A DNA stretch of 64,000 bases from Fibrobacterota bacterium (GCA_023249635.1 JAHFCH010000002.1:1-64000); one strand, 5' to 3'; shown: positions 31,986 through 41,132, numbered from the stretch's first letter. Notes: generated from the letters alone by a model not told the origin. Numbers and translations: made by a program.

Positions 31986-33911
31986 ATGCATAGAGCAGAC
32001 CGTGTCTCGGCCTTGGTCGCAATCTGCGCGACTCTGGCTTCCGCCCAGTTCAACCGGTACTCCTGGTCGCTCATGAACGGGATCGAATCCGGTCCCATCA
32101 CCAGTATCGCAGCCGGAGGGGGCGCTCTTATCGCAGCGACCCAACGCCACAACCTTTTCCGTTCGCTCGATAGCGGACGCAGTTGGCGTCCCTTCCCGGT
32201 TGGATCGGGGCTTTTGGCCGAAATACATTACGCCCCACGCGGTAATGCCTTCTATGCCATCCTCGACAGCGGCCTCTACTCGACGTCCCCGCGGGGGGAC
32301 GCGTGGAAAAAAATCCGGGCTCTCGATCCAGGATATCCGGCCCTCAACGGAAACCTTTTCTCCGCCGACGGTAAGGCGCTCATCCTACGGGCATCCGGCA
32401 TAGGTCTCTTCGACATGAGCCTGGACAGCGGCAAAACCTGGAAGGCCGCCAACGGTTCTACCCTCGGCATCAACCCCTTGGCGGTTGTGGCGGATGGGTC
32501 CTGCTTCTACGAATCCGATATGGATTCCCCGGTGATGATCAGTTGCGATCAGGGGAAAACCTGGAGGAAATGCGCCGGGGATACGCTGACGAATTACGGA
32601 TACAGCCTGGTGCAAGGTTCCGGTTCCGTGATCATTGCCGCGGGCAGGGGCCTGTTCCAGACCCCGGATCAAGGCAAAACCCTCAAACCCTGGGGTGGAG
32701 TCATGAACAGGCAGGACCGCGTATGGAAGTTGGTCGCCGCGGAAGACTCCTATTTCGCCTGGGCATACGATCCTAACGGCTTCAACCGCTCCACGGACGC
32801 TGGTGCGACCTGGAAACTGCTTCCGTTCAAGAATGCCTACTACCCGCTGGAATCTCCCGTCGGCATCGCGCAAATCGGAAACACGCTCTTCGCCGCCGCG
32901 GCGAAAGGGGTGCAGGTAAGCCGTGATGGCGGGCTATCCTGGTCGGTGTTGGAATTCGGCCTGATGCACAGCCCGGTGATGGCCTTGGGGGCCCACGGTC
33001 CCCTGTTCCTGGCCTTGACGGCCCAAGGGGTTTTCGTGTCAGCCGATTCCGGCGGAACCTGGGAAAATCCTATTCCCTCGGACGACAAGCGCCGCTGGAT
33101 CGCGTTGGCGGGAGCGGGGACCTTGTTCGCGGCGGGTTCCACCCAGGGTAATGTACTAGTTACCCGTGACATGGGTGTTACCTGGTCCGGGGAGATGGCC
33201 CTTCCCTCGGCCGCCCCCGTGCTCTCGCTGGCCGCGCTCGGCGGCGGCTTGTTTGCGGCGCAGCCGGGCGGATTGCGCTTTTCCCCGGATTCGGGCCGCA
33301 CCTGGACAACCTTGGCGCTACCCGGGGGCGAGCCCCCCAGGCGCATCGCCGCGGGGCGCGGAACCTTGCTTATCGCCACCGATACCCGCATCCTGGAGCG
33401 CTCTCCCTCGGGAACCTACACCGAGCTGGGAGGGGGTTCGGCGCCGCTCCCCAGCCTGGGTCTTTGGTCCATCGACGGGCGGCATTTCGCCGCCGGGGAG
33501 GATGGGGTATTGCGGCGTTGGGACGCGGCCGCGGGGTGGGCGCCAAGACCGGAAGTGAATGGCCACATATTTGGCGTAGCCGGAAGCGGCAAAACCGTTT
33601 TGGCCGTAACTTCGGTAGCCAAATACGTTTCCGTCGATGGCGGCTCCACCTGGACGTCACTCCCCGATGGAACGCTGGGCGAAGAGATCAGGGCGTTGGC
33701 CATGGATGGCCGCACCCTGTACGGCGGTGACGGGAGGGGTGGATTCTGGAAATACGCGATGGAATTCCCGGAACCGCCGGTGGGAATGGCGCGGGCTGGA
33801 AGGACCCGATCCGATCGGAACCTTTCGCCCGCGAAGACGCGGGCATGGAAGGGTCGTGACGCCGCCGGCCGCCGCCGGGGCGCGTTACCTCCCTCCGGCC
33901 CCACTCCCTGA
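31986..33911 (+). CDS. Secreted BNR/Asp-box beta-propeller
   Basis: The protein has 641 residues with a signal peptide ending near LASAQ. At least ten Asp-box-like repeats (S-x-D-x-G-x-x-W) are visible: RSLDSGRSWRP, MSLDSGKTWKA, ISCDQGKTWRK, RSTDAGATWKL, VSRDGGLSWSV, VSADSGGTWEN, VTRDMGVTWSG, FSPDSGRTWTT and VSVDGGSTWTS. They are spaced by hydrophobic strands such as GGGLFAAQPGG. This is the fold of sialidases, VPS10 and photosystem-assembly propellers. The catalytic Arg triad and Tyr of sialidases are not evident, so a binding or scaffold role is more likely. The final 40 residues are Arg/Pro-rich. AAGGGG precedes the ATG. Confidence 0.82.
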   Translation: MHRADRVSALVAICATLASAQFNRYSWSLMNGIESGPITSIAAGGGALIAATQRHNLFRSLDSGRSWRPFPVGSGLLAEIHYAPRGNAFYAILDSGLYSTSPRGDAWKKIRALDPGYPALNGNLFSADGKALILRASGIGLFDMSLDSGKTWKAANGSTLGINPLAVVADGSCFYESDMDSPVMISCDQGKTWRKCAGDTLTNYGYSLVQGSGSVIIAAGRGLFQTPDQGKTLKPWGGVMNRQDRVWKLVAAEDSYFAWAYDPNGFNRSTDAGATWKLLPFKNAYYPLESPVGIAQIGNTLFAAAAKGVQVSRDGGLSWSVLEFGLMHSPVMALGAHGPLFLALTAQGVFVSADSGGTWENPIPSDDKRRWIALAGAGTLFAAGSTQGNVLVTRDMGVTWSGEMALPSAAPVLSLAALGGGLFAAQPGGLRFSPDSGRTWTTLALPGGEPPRRIAAGRGTLLIATDTRILERSPSGTYTELGGGSAPLPSLGLWSIDGRHFAAGEDGVLRRWDAAAGWAPRPEVNGHIFGVAGSGKTVLAVTSVAKYVSVDGGSTWTSLPDGTLGEEIRALAMDGRTLYGGDGRGGFWKYAMEFPEPPVGMARAGRTRSDRNLSPAKTRAWKGRDAAGRRRGALPPSGPTP

Positions 33912-33913
33912 GA

Positions 33914-34216
33914 TCAGGACCCTACTTTGATCAGGAGCATCACGACCAGCACGATGCCGAAGATCGCCAAGAGGGGAAATGCGATCTTTGTGAAAGCCTG
34001 CCGCATCCAGCCCGGCTCGCCTTTTGCGATGGGAGTCACCAGGTAGGGTAAGGCGCCCGTAAACGCGAAGAACACTATCAGCGATCCCATGAACGAATAT
34101 CGCATGAAGGCATGCGTCGGGAAGCGCGCGAGGGTAAGCACGCTGAGCAGCAGGATTACGTAGGCCCCGTAGACCTTGCGGTTGCGGCCTCCCGTCGGTG
34201 TTCCGGGCGCGTTCAT
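33914..34216 (-). CDS. Small membrane protein with three predicted helices
   Basis: The protein has 100 residues with hydrophobic segments at about 16-32 (VYGAYVILLLSVLTLAR), 43-60 (MGSLIVFFAFTGALPYLV) and 76-97 (IAFPLLAIFGIVLVVMLLI). I recognise no family. Its ATG overlaps the stop of the dipeptide epimerase gene by four bases (ATGA), which argues that it is real and translated together with the epimerase. Convergent with the BNR propeller gene. Confidence 0.7.
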   Translation of the reverse strand: MNAPGTPTGGRNRKVYGAYVILLLSVLTLARFPTHAFMRYSFMGSLIVFFAFTGALPYLVTPIAKGEPGWMRQAFTKIAFPLLAIFGIVLVVMLLIKVGS

Positions 34217-35313
34217 ACCGTTACGCTTTCGCAGCGCGCCAGAAAGGCCGGATCGATATCGGCATCGATGCCGGCCCCTTCCCCGGTTTCCAGATCAAAG
34301 CCACGGTAGCGCGCTCCACCCACCACGGGATCTTCCAATTGCCCCAGCAAGCACGTATCCAGATCATAGAAGGCGAAGTTGGCATGCGACATGGCCAAGT
34401 GTACCTTGGCGGTGAGCGCCAACCGGCTCTCCAACATCCCGCCCAACATGCATTTCACGTCGCGCTTACCGGCCTCTTCGGCAATGGCCAGCGCTTCCAG
34501 GATGCCCCCTGACTTGGCCAGCTTCACGTTGATGTAATCGACGGCGCCGGCTTCGATGAGGCGGATGGCGTCATGCCTGTTGAACACGCTTTCGTCCGCC
34601 ATGATCGGCACCGGCGAGATGCGGCGCAGCTCCGGCAGGCGGATATCGTAGTCGTGGTGGATGGGCTGCTCGCAGAACTGGATCGCGAAGGGCGCGATGC
34701 CGCGCAAGGCCGCCGCCGCATCGTCGAAGGACCAGCCCTGGTTGGCATCCGCGCGCAGGACAACCTCGGGACCGGCGGCGTCGCGGATGCGCCGAACGCG
34801 TTCGATATCCTCAGCTACGGTTTTTCCCAGCTTGATTTTCAGGGTGCGGGCGCCTTTGGCCACGGCGACCCGCGCCGCCGCCGCCATCTTTTCCGGCGTG
34901 CCTATCCCCAAAGTCATGTCGGTGACGATGGGCCTGCGCGTCCCCCCCAGGAACCGGTACAACGGCAGTCCCGCCGCCTTGGCGCCCAGATCATGCAAGG
35001 CCATGTCGAAAGCGCTTTTGATGGTGGTATTGAAGGCGATGTGGGCATGGAGATCGGCCATGCGTCCGGGGATGTCGGCGGAATCCTTGCCTTTGACGAG
35101 GCGCGCCAGATCCTGGGCGACGGCAAAGCAGGTGGCCTGGGTCTCCCCTACCAGCATGGGGAAGGCCGAACATTCCCCCATCCCCACCGTCCCATCCTCG
35201 CTATGCATGCGGAGGAAGGTGTTCTGGGCCACCGTGGAAACCTCGGTAGCGATGACGAAGGGCTCCATAGGGAGCGCCAGCTTGAAGATCTCGGTATGCG
35301 ATATCCTGGCCAC
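34213..35313 (-). CDS. Dipeptide epimerase (enolase superfamily)
   Basis: The protein has 366 residues from the proposed start. The enolase-superfamily capping domain includes VGMGECSAFPMLVGETQ and FNTTIKSAFDMALHDLGAKAAGLPLYRFLGG. The barrel carries the KxK acid/base motif in TLKIKLGK, metal ligands in RADANQGW, FCEQPI and MADESVF, and the opposite catalytic Lys in INVKLAKSGG, as in L-Ala-D/L-Glu epimerases and related dipeptide epimerases. These enzymes invert the alpha-carbon of dipeptides, often from peptidoglycan. The start is uncertain: GTG at 35313 is where homology begins; frames extending to 35385 overlap the divergent methyltransferase gene. Coupled to the small membrane protein. Confidence 0.85.
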   Translation of the reverse strand: MARISHTEIFKLALPMEPFVIATEVSTVAQNTFLRMHSEDGTVGMGECSAFPMLVGETQATCFAVAQDLARLVKGKDSADIPGRMADLHAHIAFNTTIKSAFDMALHDLGAKAAGLPLYRFLGGTRRPIVTDMTLGIGTPEKMAAAARVAVAKGARTLKIKLGKTVAEDIERVRRIRDAAGPEVVLRADANQGWSFDDAAAALRGIAPFAIQFCEQPIHHDYDIRLPELRRISPVPIMADESVFNRHDAIRLIEAGAVDYINVKLAKSGGILEALAIAEEAGKRDVKCMLGGMLESRLALTAKVHLAMSHANFAFYDLDTCLLGQLEDPVVGGARYRGFDLETGEGAGIDADIDPAFLARCESVTV

Positions 35314-35340
35314 TTCCCCAAATGTATTAGTTTTCCAGGC

Positions 35341-36846
35341 ATGACGGCTGCATTGGGCAACCACCCCTTCACGCTTTCCAAGCAAGAAACGCGCGCCCTG
35401 GGCGATGCCTTCCGCAAGGCAGGCTTCAGCGAAGACGGCGTCAATGCCGTGCTCGGCCTAAAGACCATGGCCGCCATAAAGGACCTTTCCGGCGAAGTGG
35501 CTTTGGGCCGCACGGCCGAACCCAATGCCCTAAACGCGCTTATCCGCCTGTTCATCATCGGGGCCCCGGTGGGCCGCGCCTTGGCCGAACCGGCCTTGGG
35601 CGGAATCCCGTCGGCGCGGTGGATCGCGGGCGGCGTGCTGAAGGAAGCCGAAGGCAAGCTGTATGCGGCCTTCAAGGTGACGCCCCTCAAGGGCTTGCTG
35701 GTGGCTTTCGACCGTTCCTGGGCCGGTCAAGGCGTGGAAGCGGCCGATCACGTGATGGGTCCCAGCGACAGCGCGCGATTGCTCTCGACCTTATTGCTGC
35801 CCCCGGAAAACGGGAAAGTGCTGGACGTGGGGACCGGATGCGGATACCTGGCCTTCCTGGCCGCCCGCGAAGCTTCCCGCGTGGTCGCCTCCGATCTCAA
35901 TCCGCGCGCCGCCGCCTTCGTGGATTTCAATTCGGCGCTCAACGGTATCGATAACGTGGAAGCCCGGACCGGCTCGGTCTTCGAACCCGTCAAGGGCGAG
36001 CGCTTCGATCTCATCATCTCCAATCCCCCTTTCGTGATCTCCCCGGAAGATCGACTCACATACGCCAATGGCGGGATGAAGGCGGATGGGTTCTGCCGGA
36101 GCATGGCGGGCGAGGCGGCCGCCTATCTCGAAGAGGGCGGACATTTCCAGATGCTGTGCAATTGGATCGAGACCGGCGACCAGGACTGGACCGCGCGCCT
36201 TTCGGCCTGGTTCGCGGTTTCGGGTTGCGATGCCTGGGCCCTGCGCTCTTCCACCACCGATCCGCGCACCTACGCGGAGAACTGGCTGGACCTGGGGCAC
36301 CACGATAAGGAAAACCGCGGCGAACGCATGCGCGCCTGGCTGGACTATTACCGCGAGGAAAACATCGCCTCCATCGGCAGCGGTACCGTGACCCTGCGCA
36401 AACGCGCCGGGAACGATCATTGGTTCCGCGGATTCGACGGACCCGCGCGCCTGGCCGGTCCGGCCGGCGCCGCCATCCGCGAACGCATGCGCGCCCTGGA
36501 TTTCCTCGCCCGCCGCGCCCCGGACGATGCGGCCCTGTTGGCTTCGGTTTTACGGGTCTCCCCCGCCGCGCGCCTGACCCAGGAATGCGTCCCTTCCGCA
36601 GCTGGCTGGGCCTTGGAACAGGCCCAGGTCCGCCTGGTCGAAGGACTCGCCTACAAAGAGGAAATCGACAACTGGTTCGCCGAATTGCTCATCGCGTGCG
36701 ACGGCGCGCGCACTTTGTCCCAGGCGGTCGCCAAGGCCGCCGCCGCCCTGGGCCACTCCGAAGCGGACATCCCGCCCGAGACCACGGAAATCGTCCGGCA
36801 ATTGGTCGATGAAGGTTTCCTGATCCCGCTCGCCGCGGCCCGCTGA
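35341..36846 (+). CDS. Class I methyltransferase (HemK/RlmG-like)
   Basis: The protein has 501 residues. A methyltransferase core lies at about 155-280: motif I KVLDVGTGCGYLAFLAAREA, acidic loop VVASDLNPRAAAFVDFN, and the catalytic-type FDLIISNPPFVISP. An NPPF/Y motif is typical of enzymes that methylate amide or amino nitrogens in proteins or nucleic acids. An N-terminal helical domain (residues 1-150) and a C-terminal domain of about 130 residues (RLTQECVP ... IVRQLVDEGFLIPL) flank it. The layout fits the group of large bacterial methyltransferases annotated as DUF7059/7782 or RlmG-like; exact assignment is uncertain. The ATG at 35341 lies 28 bases from the divergent epimerase start and has no clear Shine-Dalgarno sequence. 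Confidence 0.8.
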   Translation: MTAALGNHPFTLSKQETRALGDAFRKAGFSEDGVNAVLGLKTMAAIKDLSGEVALGRTAEPNALNALIRLFIIGAPVGRALAEPALGGIPSARWIAGGVLKEAEGKLYAAFKVTPLKGLLVAFDRSWAGQGVEAADHVMGPSDSARLLSTLLLPPENGKVLDVGTGCGYLAFLAAREASRVVASDLNPRAAAFVDFNSALNGIDNVEARTGSVFEPVKGERFDLIISNPPFVISPEDRLTYANGGMKADGFCRSMAGEAAAYLEEGGHFQMLCNWIETGDQDWTARLSAWFAVSGCDAWALRSSTTDPRTYAENWLDLGHHDKENRGERMRAWLDYYREENIASIGSGTVTLRKRAGNDHWFRGFDGPARLAGPAGAAIRERMRALDFLARRAPDDAALLASVLRVSPAARLTQECVPSAAGWALEQAQVRLVEGLAYKEEIDNWFAELLIACDGARTLSQAVAKAAAALGHSEADIPPETTEIVRQLVDEGFLIPLAAAR

Positions 36847-36885
36847 CGTTTCCCGAAAACCCTTCCCCGATCCAGGATATCCCCC

Positions 36886-38307
36886 ATGGAAACCCCCGCT
36901 TCCGGCGCTTCCGTCCCGTTCACCGCCTACCAAAAAGGCATGCTTACGCTGTTGTGCAGCGCCATCTGCGTGGTCGTGCTCGACTTCTCCATCGTGAACG
37001 TGGCCCTGCCTTCCATCCAGACCGCCCTCGGATTCAGCGCCTCGGGAGTGCAATGGTTGTTCACGGGCTACGGCCTGGTTTTCGGCGGATTCCAATTGCT
37101 AGGCGGCCGCCTTTCCGATCTCTACGGACGACGCAAGATGTTCCTGACCGGCATGGCCCTGTTCATGCTGGCCTCATTCCTGGGCGGCCTCTCCATAAAC
37201 CCCGCCATGCTGGTGGGCATGCGTTGCCTGCAAGGCCTGGGAGCGGCCTTGCTGGCGCCCGCCGCCCTGGCCTTGTTGATGGGTGTGTTCGAAGAAGGCC
37301 CCGCGCGCAATCGCGCCTTCGGCGTTTGGGGCACGGTGGCGGCGGCAGGCTATTCCATCGGCGTGGTGCTGGGCGGCATCCTCACAGCCTGGATGGGCTG
37401 GCGCTGGATCCTGTTCGTGAACGTGCCGCTCGGCGCGGTGATCCTGGTGGCGGCCTGGCGCAAACTGCCCGAGCCGCCCGCCGCGGCCAAACCCAAGCTG
37501 GACATCCTGGGTAGCGTGCTGGTTACCGTAGGCCTGATGGCGCTGGTCTACGCCTTGGCGCAGGCTCCCGCCCTGGGCTGGTCCTCGTGGGCCACCTGGC
37601 GCATGATGGGCGGGTCCATCATCCTGCTCGTCGCATTCGTGGTCGTGGAGGCCCGTACCGCCGAGCCGCTGATGCCGCTGCGTATCTTCCGGCTACCGGG
37701 CATCGCGGCCGCGAACATGCTCTTCACCTTCATGAGCGCGGCCATGGTCGCCATGAATCTGGTCCTCACCCTGCATCTGCAGCAAGTGCTGCATTTCTCC
37801 CCGTTCTTCACGGGCATGGCCCTGCTGCCCCATGGGCTTTCGGCGACCTACGCCGGTCCCTGGGGTGGCCGCCTGGCAACCCGCTTCGGTCCCAAGCGCG
37901 TATTGGTGTCGGGAATCTCGGTCGGCTTATGCGGCCTGTTGGCCCTGGGCGTATTCCTCTCCACGGACAATACCTTCTGGTACCATATCCTTCCCGCCAC
38001 CGTCCTGCTTTCCTTCGGGATGATGCCGGCCTTCGTGACCTTGACGGTGCTGGCCACTTCCGGCGCCAAGCCGGAGGATCACGGATTGGTCTCCGGCATC
38101 GTGAATACCACGGGGCAATTGGGCGGGGCGTTGGGATTGGCGGTGTTGGTGGCCGTGGCCGCGGGCGCGACCGCGGGCGCCCTGGCACGCGGCGCAAGCG
38201 AGCCGGAAGCCCTGATCGCGGGCTACCGTCTGGCTTTGGAGACGGGCGCCGGTTTCGTGGCGGTGTCGTTGCTGATCGGGATATTCGGCCTGCGCCACCG
38301 CGCCTGA
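36886..38307 (+). CDS. MFS drug:H+ antiporter, DHA2 (EmrB/QacA) type
   Basis: The protein has 473 residues with about 14 hydrophobic helices. DHA2 features are VVVLDFSIVNVALPSIQTALG (motif D1, with the membrane Asp), VQWLFTGYGLVFGGFQLLGGRLSDLYGRRKMF (motif A), LQGLGAALLAPAALALL (motif B region), and AAAGYSIGVVLGGILTAWMGWRWILFVNVP (motif C). Such proteins export drugs or metabolites in exchange for protons. It follows the methyltransferase gene by 39 bases on the same strand with an AGGA-type ribosome site, so the two may be co-transcribed. Confidence 0.92.
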   Translation: METPASGASVPFTAYQKGMLTLLCSAICVVVLDFSIVNVALPSIQTALGFSASGVQWLFTGYGLVFGGFQLLGGRLSDLYGRRKMFLTGMALFMLASFLGGLSINPAMLVGMRCLQGLGAALLAPAALALLMGVFEEGPARNRAFGVWGTVAAAGYSIGVVLGGILTAWMGWRWILFVNVPLGAVILVAAWRKLPEPPAAAKPKLDILGSVLVTVGLMALVYALAQAPALGWSSWATWRMMGGSIILLVAFVVVEARTAEPLMPLRIFRLPGIAAANMLFTFMSAAMVAMNLVLTLHLQQVLHFSPFFTGMALLPHGLSATYAGPWGGRLATRFGPKRVLVSGISVGLCGLLALGVFLSTDNTFWYHILPATVLLSFGMMPAFVTLTVLATSGAKPEDHGLVSGIVNTTGQLGGALGLAVLVAVAAGATAGALARGASEPEALIAGYRLALETGAGFVAVSLLIGIFGLRHRA

Positions 38308-38333
38308 GCGCGGGCTTTCCGGGCCGATAGCCC

Positions 38334-38615
38334 TCAGGCTTTCACGAATTCGATCTTCATCTTGAGAGCCCCGAGGATTTTACGCAGGGTGTTGACCTCG
38401 GGGTTACCCCCTTTGGAAAGGACCTTGTACAGGCTCTCCCGGTTCAGGCCGGCGGCCTTGGCGATTTTGGCGACCCCGCCGTAGGCCAGAACCACGTCCC
38501 GCAGGGCGACCAGGAAGGTGCCCTCGAATTCGTCATTGAAGCAATCCGTAAGGTATCCCAGCGACCTATCAAGGTCCTTCTTTAGGGCGGGGTAGAGGTA
38601 ATTTTTGTAGGGCAC
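38334..38615 (-). CDS. HigA-type antitoxin (TIGR02684-like)
   Basis: The protein has 93 residues. It has the helix-turn-helix antidote pattern: YLYPALKKDLDRSLGYLTDCFN, EGTFLVALRDVVLAYGGVAKIAKAAGLNRESLYKVLSKGGNPEVNTLRKILGALKMKIEFV. This is the family annotated as putative addiction-module antidote, which binds the partner toxin and represses the operon. The GTG at 38615 starts where homology starts and overlaps the 3' end of the toxin gene by 47 bases; the longer frame to 38768 adds a Ser/Lys/Arg-rich stretch read inside the toxin gene. It lies downstream of the toxin, the usual HigBA order. Confidence 0.82.
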   Translation of the reverse strand: MPYKNYLYPALKKDLDRSLGYLTDCFNDEFEGTFLVALRDVVLAYGGVAKIAKAAGLNRESLYKVLSKGGNPEVNTLRKILGALKMKIEFVKA

Positions 38616-38955
38616 GGCGGCGGGATATTCTTTTTTGGTAATCCGCCCAGTATTCCTTGGCTTTTTGGATATCCTTTTCCTGGCTCCTTTTGATCCCCGC
38701 GACGAGGATGATGATGAGCGCTTTGCCTTCCTTACCGCAATAGACTCTGTATCCTGGGCCATATTCAATCCTAAGTTCTAGTAGGGATTCGAAATACTTG
38801 CAATCCCCAAGATTTCCCTTTTCCAAGCGCGCAAGCCGAAGATTAATTACCCGAAAGACCGGCGAATCCCTAATAGATTCCAACCAAGCCAGAAATGGGG
38901 ACTTTCCCGATTCGGTCAGATAGTAAAGGACTTCGAAACCCGATGGTTCAGTCAT
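38569..38955 (-). CDS. RelE/ParE-superfamily toxin (HigB-like, TIGR02683)
   Basis: The protein has 128 residues. The fold is recognisable from SPFLAWLESIRDSPVFRVINLRLARLEKGNLGDCKYFESLLELRIEYGPGYRVYCGKEG and IIILVAGIKRSQEKDIQKAKEYW. The GNLGD turn, the E-L-R-I strand and the YGPGYRVY element are diagnostic for the addiction-module killer family, which cleaves mRNA at the ribosome. The C-terminal 20 residues (RISRRRALQKLPLPRP) extend past the usual end because the frame overlaps the antitoxin gene. The ATG at 38955 was preferred to 38967 because the latter lies inside the inverted repeat thought to be the operator. Confidence 0.82.
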   Translation of the reverse strand: MTEPSGFEVLYYLTESGKSPFLAWLESIRDSPVFRVINLRLARLEKGNLGDCKYFESLLELRIEYGPGYRVYCGKEGKALIIILVAGIKRSQEKDIQKAKEYWADYQKRISRRRALQKLPLPRPKEGP

Positions 38956-38957
38956 AA

Positions 38958-38975
38958 TGTAGCCCATAGGCTACA
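38958..38975. promoter_or_regulatory. Candidate autoregulatory operator of the toxin-antitoxin module
   Basis: TGTAGCC and GGCTACA form a perfect seven-base inverted repeat with a four-base spacer, ending two bases before the proposed toxin start codon. Antitoxins of this type usually bind such a palindrome at their own promoter. Confidence 0.55.
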
Positions 38976-39112
38976 AGAAGTCAACCCGCCAATATCCATG
39001 CCCCAAAATCAAATCCATTCGCGCTCCACCATCCGTGCCCGCACGCACCCCCTCGCCGTGTCGCCGCCCGCCTTGCTACCTTTCCCCTTTCACGCTTCGC
39101 CGAGGAATCCCC

Positions 39113-39532
39113 ATGAAACCCTGGATCCTATTCGCCCTGCTCTCCGCCGTCTTCGCGGCCGCCACCGCCATCCTCGCCAAGATCGGCATCAAGGGCGTGG
39201 ACCCGGATCTGGCCACCGCCGTGCGCACTTCCGTGATCCTCGTCATCGCTTGGGGAATCGCCTTGGCCCGCGGCCAGGCGTCCAGGGTAACGTCCCTGTC
39301 ACGGCATACCCTCTTGTTCCTGGCGCTTTCCGGAGTGGCAACGGGGCTTTCGTGGATCTGCTATTTCCGGGCCTTGCAGGCGGGTAAGGTGACGCAAGTG
39401 GCCCCCATCGACAAGGCCAGCCTGGCCATCACCATCCTGCTGTCGGTAATCTTCCTCGGGGAGGCGCTTACCCTAAAGACCGCCATGGGGGCCGGCTTGA
39501 TTCTGGCGGGCACCTTTGTGCTGATGCGTTAG
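39113..39532 (+). CDS. EamA-family half-size transporter
   Basis: The protein has 139 residues with five hydrophobic helices. It matches a single EamA domain: PWILFALLSAVFAAATAILAKIGIKGVDPDLATAVRTSVIL, then LFLALSGVATGLSWICYFRALQAGKVTQVAPIDKASLAITILLSVIFLGEALT and a final GAGLILAGTFVL. Half-size members of about 140 residues are thought to dimerise to build a full transporter for small metabolites. The ATG at 39113 has AGGA upstream and begins the first helix; the open frame to 39035 has no membrane character. It lies alone between the toxin-antitoxin pair and the sugar dehydrogenase. Confidence 0.85.
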   Translation: MKPWILFALLSAVFAAATAILAKIGIKGVDPDLATAVRTSVILVIAWGIALARGQASRVTSLSRHTLLFLALSGVATGLSWICYFRALQAGKVTQVAPIDKASLAITILLSVIFLGEALTLKTAMGAGLILAGTFVLMR

Positions 39533-39647
39533 TCCGCGAAAAACCGCCGTCTGGGGGCTGGGGCGCTTTCCGCCCCGATTGGGACCGGGCTCGGCGGCCT
39601 GGAGCAGCGGCTCGGCAGTAGCATAGCCATGGTAGCAGGAGGTTCCC

Positions 39648-41132
39648 ATGGCCCCAAATCCATCCCCGTCGCCGTCGCCGATCCGTTCCCTTATCGCCGT
39701 GATCTCGCTCGCCGGCCTTATCCCGGCACGCGCCGAGGTTCCGCCCTTTTTCAAGGTGGATACCCTCGCCGTCGGCATCGGCCGCCCCACCTGCCTTGTG
39801 CACCTTCCCGACGGCCGCATCCTCGTGAACGAACTGGGCGGAAAGATCAAATTGATCAAGGATAAGAAGGGCGAGGCCATTTTCAGCCTCCCGGTCTCCG
39901 GCGCTCCCGAGCAAGGCTTGCTCAAGATGATCATGCATCCCGACTTCGCCCATAACGGATGGCTCTACCTGTATTACTCCACCCCGGACAATGATCACCA
40001 CAATATCGACAGGGTCACGCTGGGCGCCGACAATACCGTCTCCGGCCAGATCAACCTCGCCAAGCTTCCCAAGATCACCAATGTTGGGTTGCATAACGGA
40101 TCCGCCATGGCTTTCGGAAAGGACGGCAACCTTTACGTGGGCCGCGGCGAGGACGTGACCGCGACCTGGGCGCCGCTGTGGAACACCCAGCGGGGCAAGA
40201 TCCTCCGCTTCACCGCAGATGGCAAACCCGCGCCGGGCAATCCGCATTACGATGTCGCGGGCGCGAGCGACGAGGAGAAAAGCATCTGGGCCCGCGGGTT
40301 CCGCAATCCCTGGAGCTTGACCTACGATCCGGCCAGCGGTCGCCTTTTCGAAGGCGACGTAGGCAACCTGCACGAAGAAATCAATGATGTCACCGCCCCC
40401 GATGCGGCCAAGGATTATTGGTACGGGTACGGCCCCGATTATCCCCCGGGCGACGGGGCCAATCCCACCAAGGACGGGAAAACCATCGACCCCCTGTACT
40501 ACTACAATACCGGATCCATCGGCTGCGCCGTCCTCGGCGAATTGCCGCTTACCTCGCCGGCTACGCGCTGGCCGGAAAAGTACAAGAACCGCATCTACTT
40601 CTCCGACTATTGCAACTTCTGGATCCGCTCCGTGCCCATGAAACCGGCGGGGGCGGGAGTGGACGTCAACGTCGACTCGAGCGGAATGGATATCTTCGCC
40701 AAGGCCGGCTTCCCCAACCCGCTGGGGCTATCGCAGGGCATCGACGGGAACATGTATCTCGTGGGTTACGGTAACGGGCAGGTCTATAGGATTTCGTACA
40801 CGGGGACCGACGTCGCCGTACGTCCGGCCTCCCGGTCCGGAAACGCGAAACCCATCTCCGGTGTCAAAGCCGGCCGGAGCGCGGATCTGCTCCTGCCGAT
40901 AAGCGGAGTCGGCCACGTGGGGGTGGGGGGCGCGCGCTTCATTGTGCGGGGAATGGACGGACGGGTTTTGTTCCGGAGCGCGGCCGAATGGAAAGGCCGG
41001 GACGGATTTTCGCAATGGGCCGAAGTGCGTGGCTTCCGAAGGGACGCTCCCGGAGCCGTGCTCTATCGCCTGGAATGGGACGAAGCGGGCGTGGCCCGGA
41101 GCGCCGAGGGTTTACTGGCCATTCTGCCCTGA
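39648..41132 (+). CDS. PQQ-dependent sugar dehydrogenase-like secreted protein (GSDH family)
   Basis: The protein has 494 residues with a signal peptide ending near IPARA. The six-bladed GSDH propeller shows its conserved blocks: GRPTCLVHLPDGRILVNELGGKI, EQGLLKMIMHPDFAHNGWLYLYYS, LHNGSAMAFGKDGNLYVGRGED, KSIWARGFRNPWSLTYDPASGRLFEGDVGNLHEEINDV and YFSDYCNFWIRSV. Known members oxidise glucose or sorbosone with PQQ, or bind glycans without PQQ; which applies is unclear. The last 90 residues (FIVRGMDGRVLFRSA ... APGAVLYRLEW) form the C-terminal module also found on other secreted proteins here. AGGAGG precedes the ATG. Confidence 0.85.
   Translation: MAPNPSPSPSPIRSLIAVISLAGLIPARAEVPPFFKVDTLAVGIGRPTCLVHLPDGRILVNELGGKIKLIKDKKGEAIFSLPVSGAPEQGLLKMIMHPDFAHNGWLYLYYSTPDNDHHNIDRVTLGADNTVSGQINLAKLPKITNVGLHNGSAMAFGKDGNLYVGRGEDVTATWAPLWNTQRGKILRFTADGKPAPGNPHYDVAGASDEEKSIWARGFRNPWSLTYDPASGRLFEGDVGNLHEEINDVTAPDAAKDYWYGYGPDYPPGDGANPTKDGKTIDPLYYYNTGSIGCAVLGELPLTSPATRWPEKYKNRIYFSDYCNFWIRSVPMKPAGAGVDVNVDSSGMDIFAKAGFPNPLGLSQGIDGNMYLVGYGNGQVYRISYTGTDVAVRPASRSGNAKPISGVKAGRSADLLLPISGVGHVGVGGARFIVRGMDGRVLFRSAAEWKGRDGFSQWAEVRGFRRDAPGAVLYRLEWDEAGVARSAEGLLAILP

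Noticed and set aside
31986-33911. Sialidase function for the BNR propeller
   Set aside because: Asp-boxes are structural; the catalytic Arg triad, Tyr and Glu were not found.
39560-39576. GGGGCG/CGCCCC hairpin after the EamA gene as terminator
   Set aside because: The stem is only six bases and no T-run follows.
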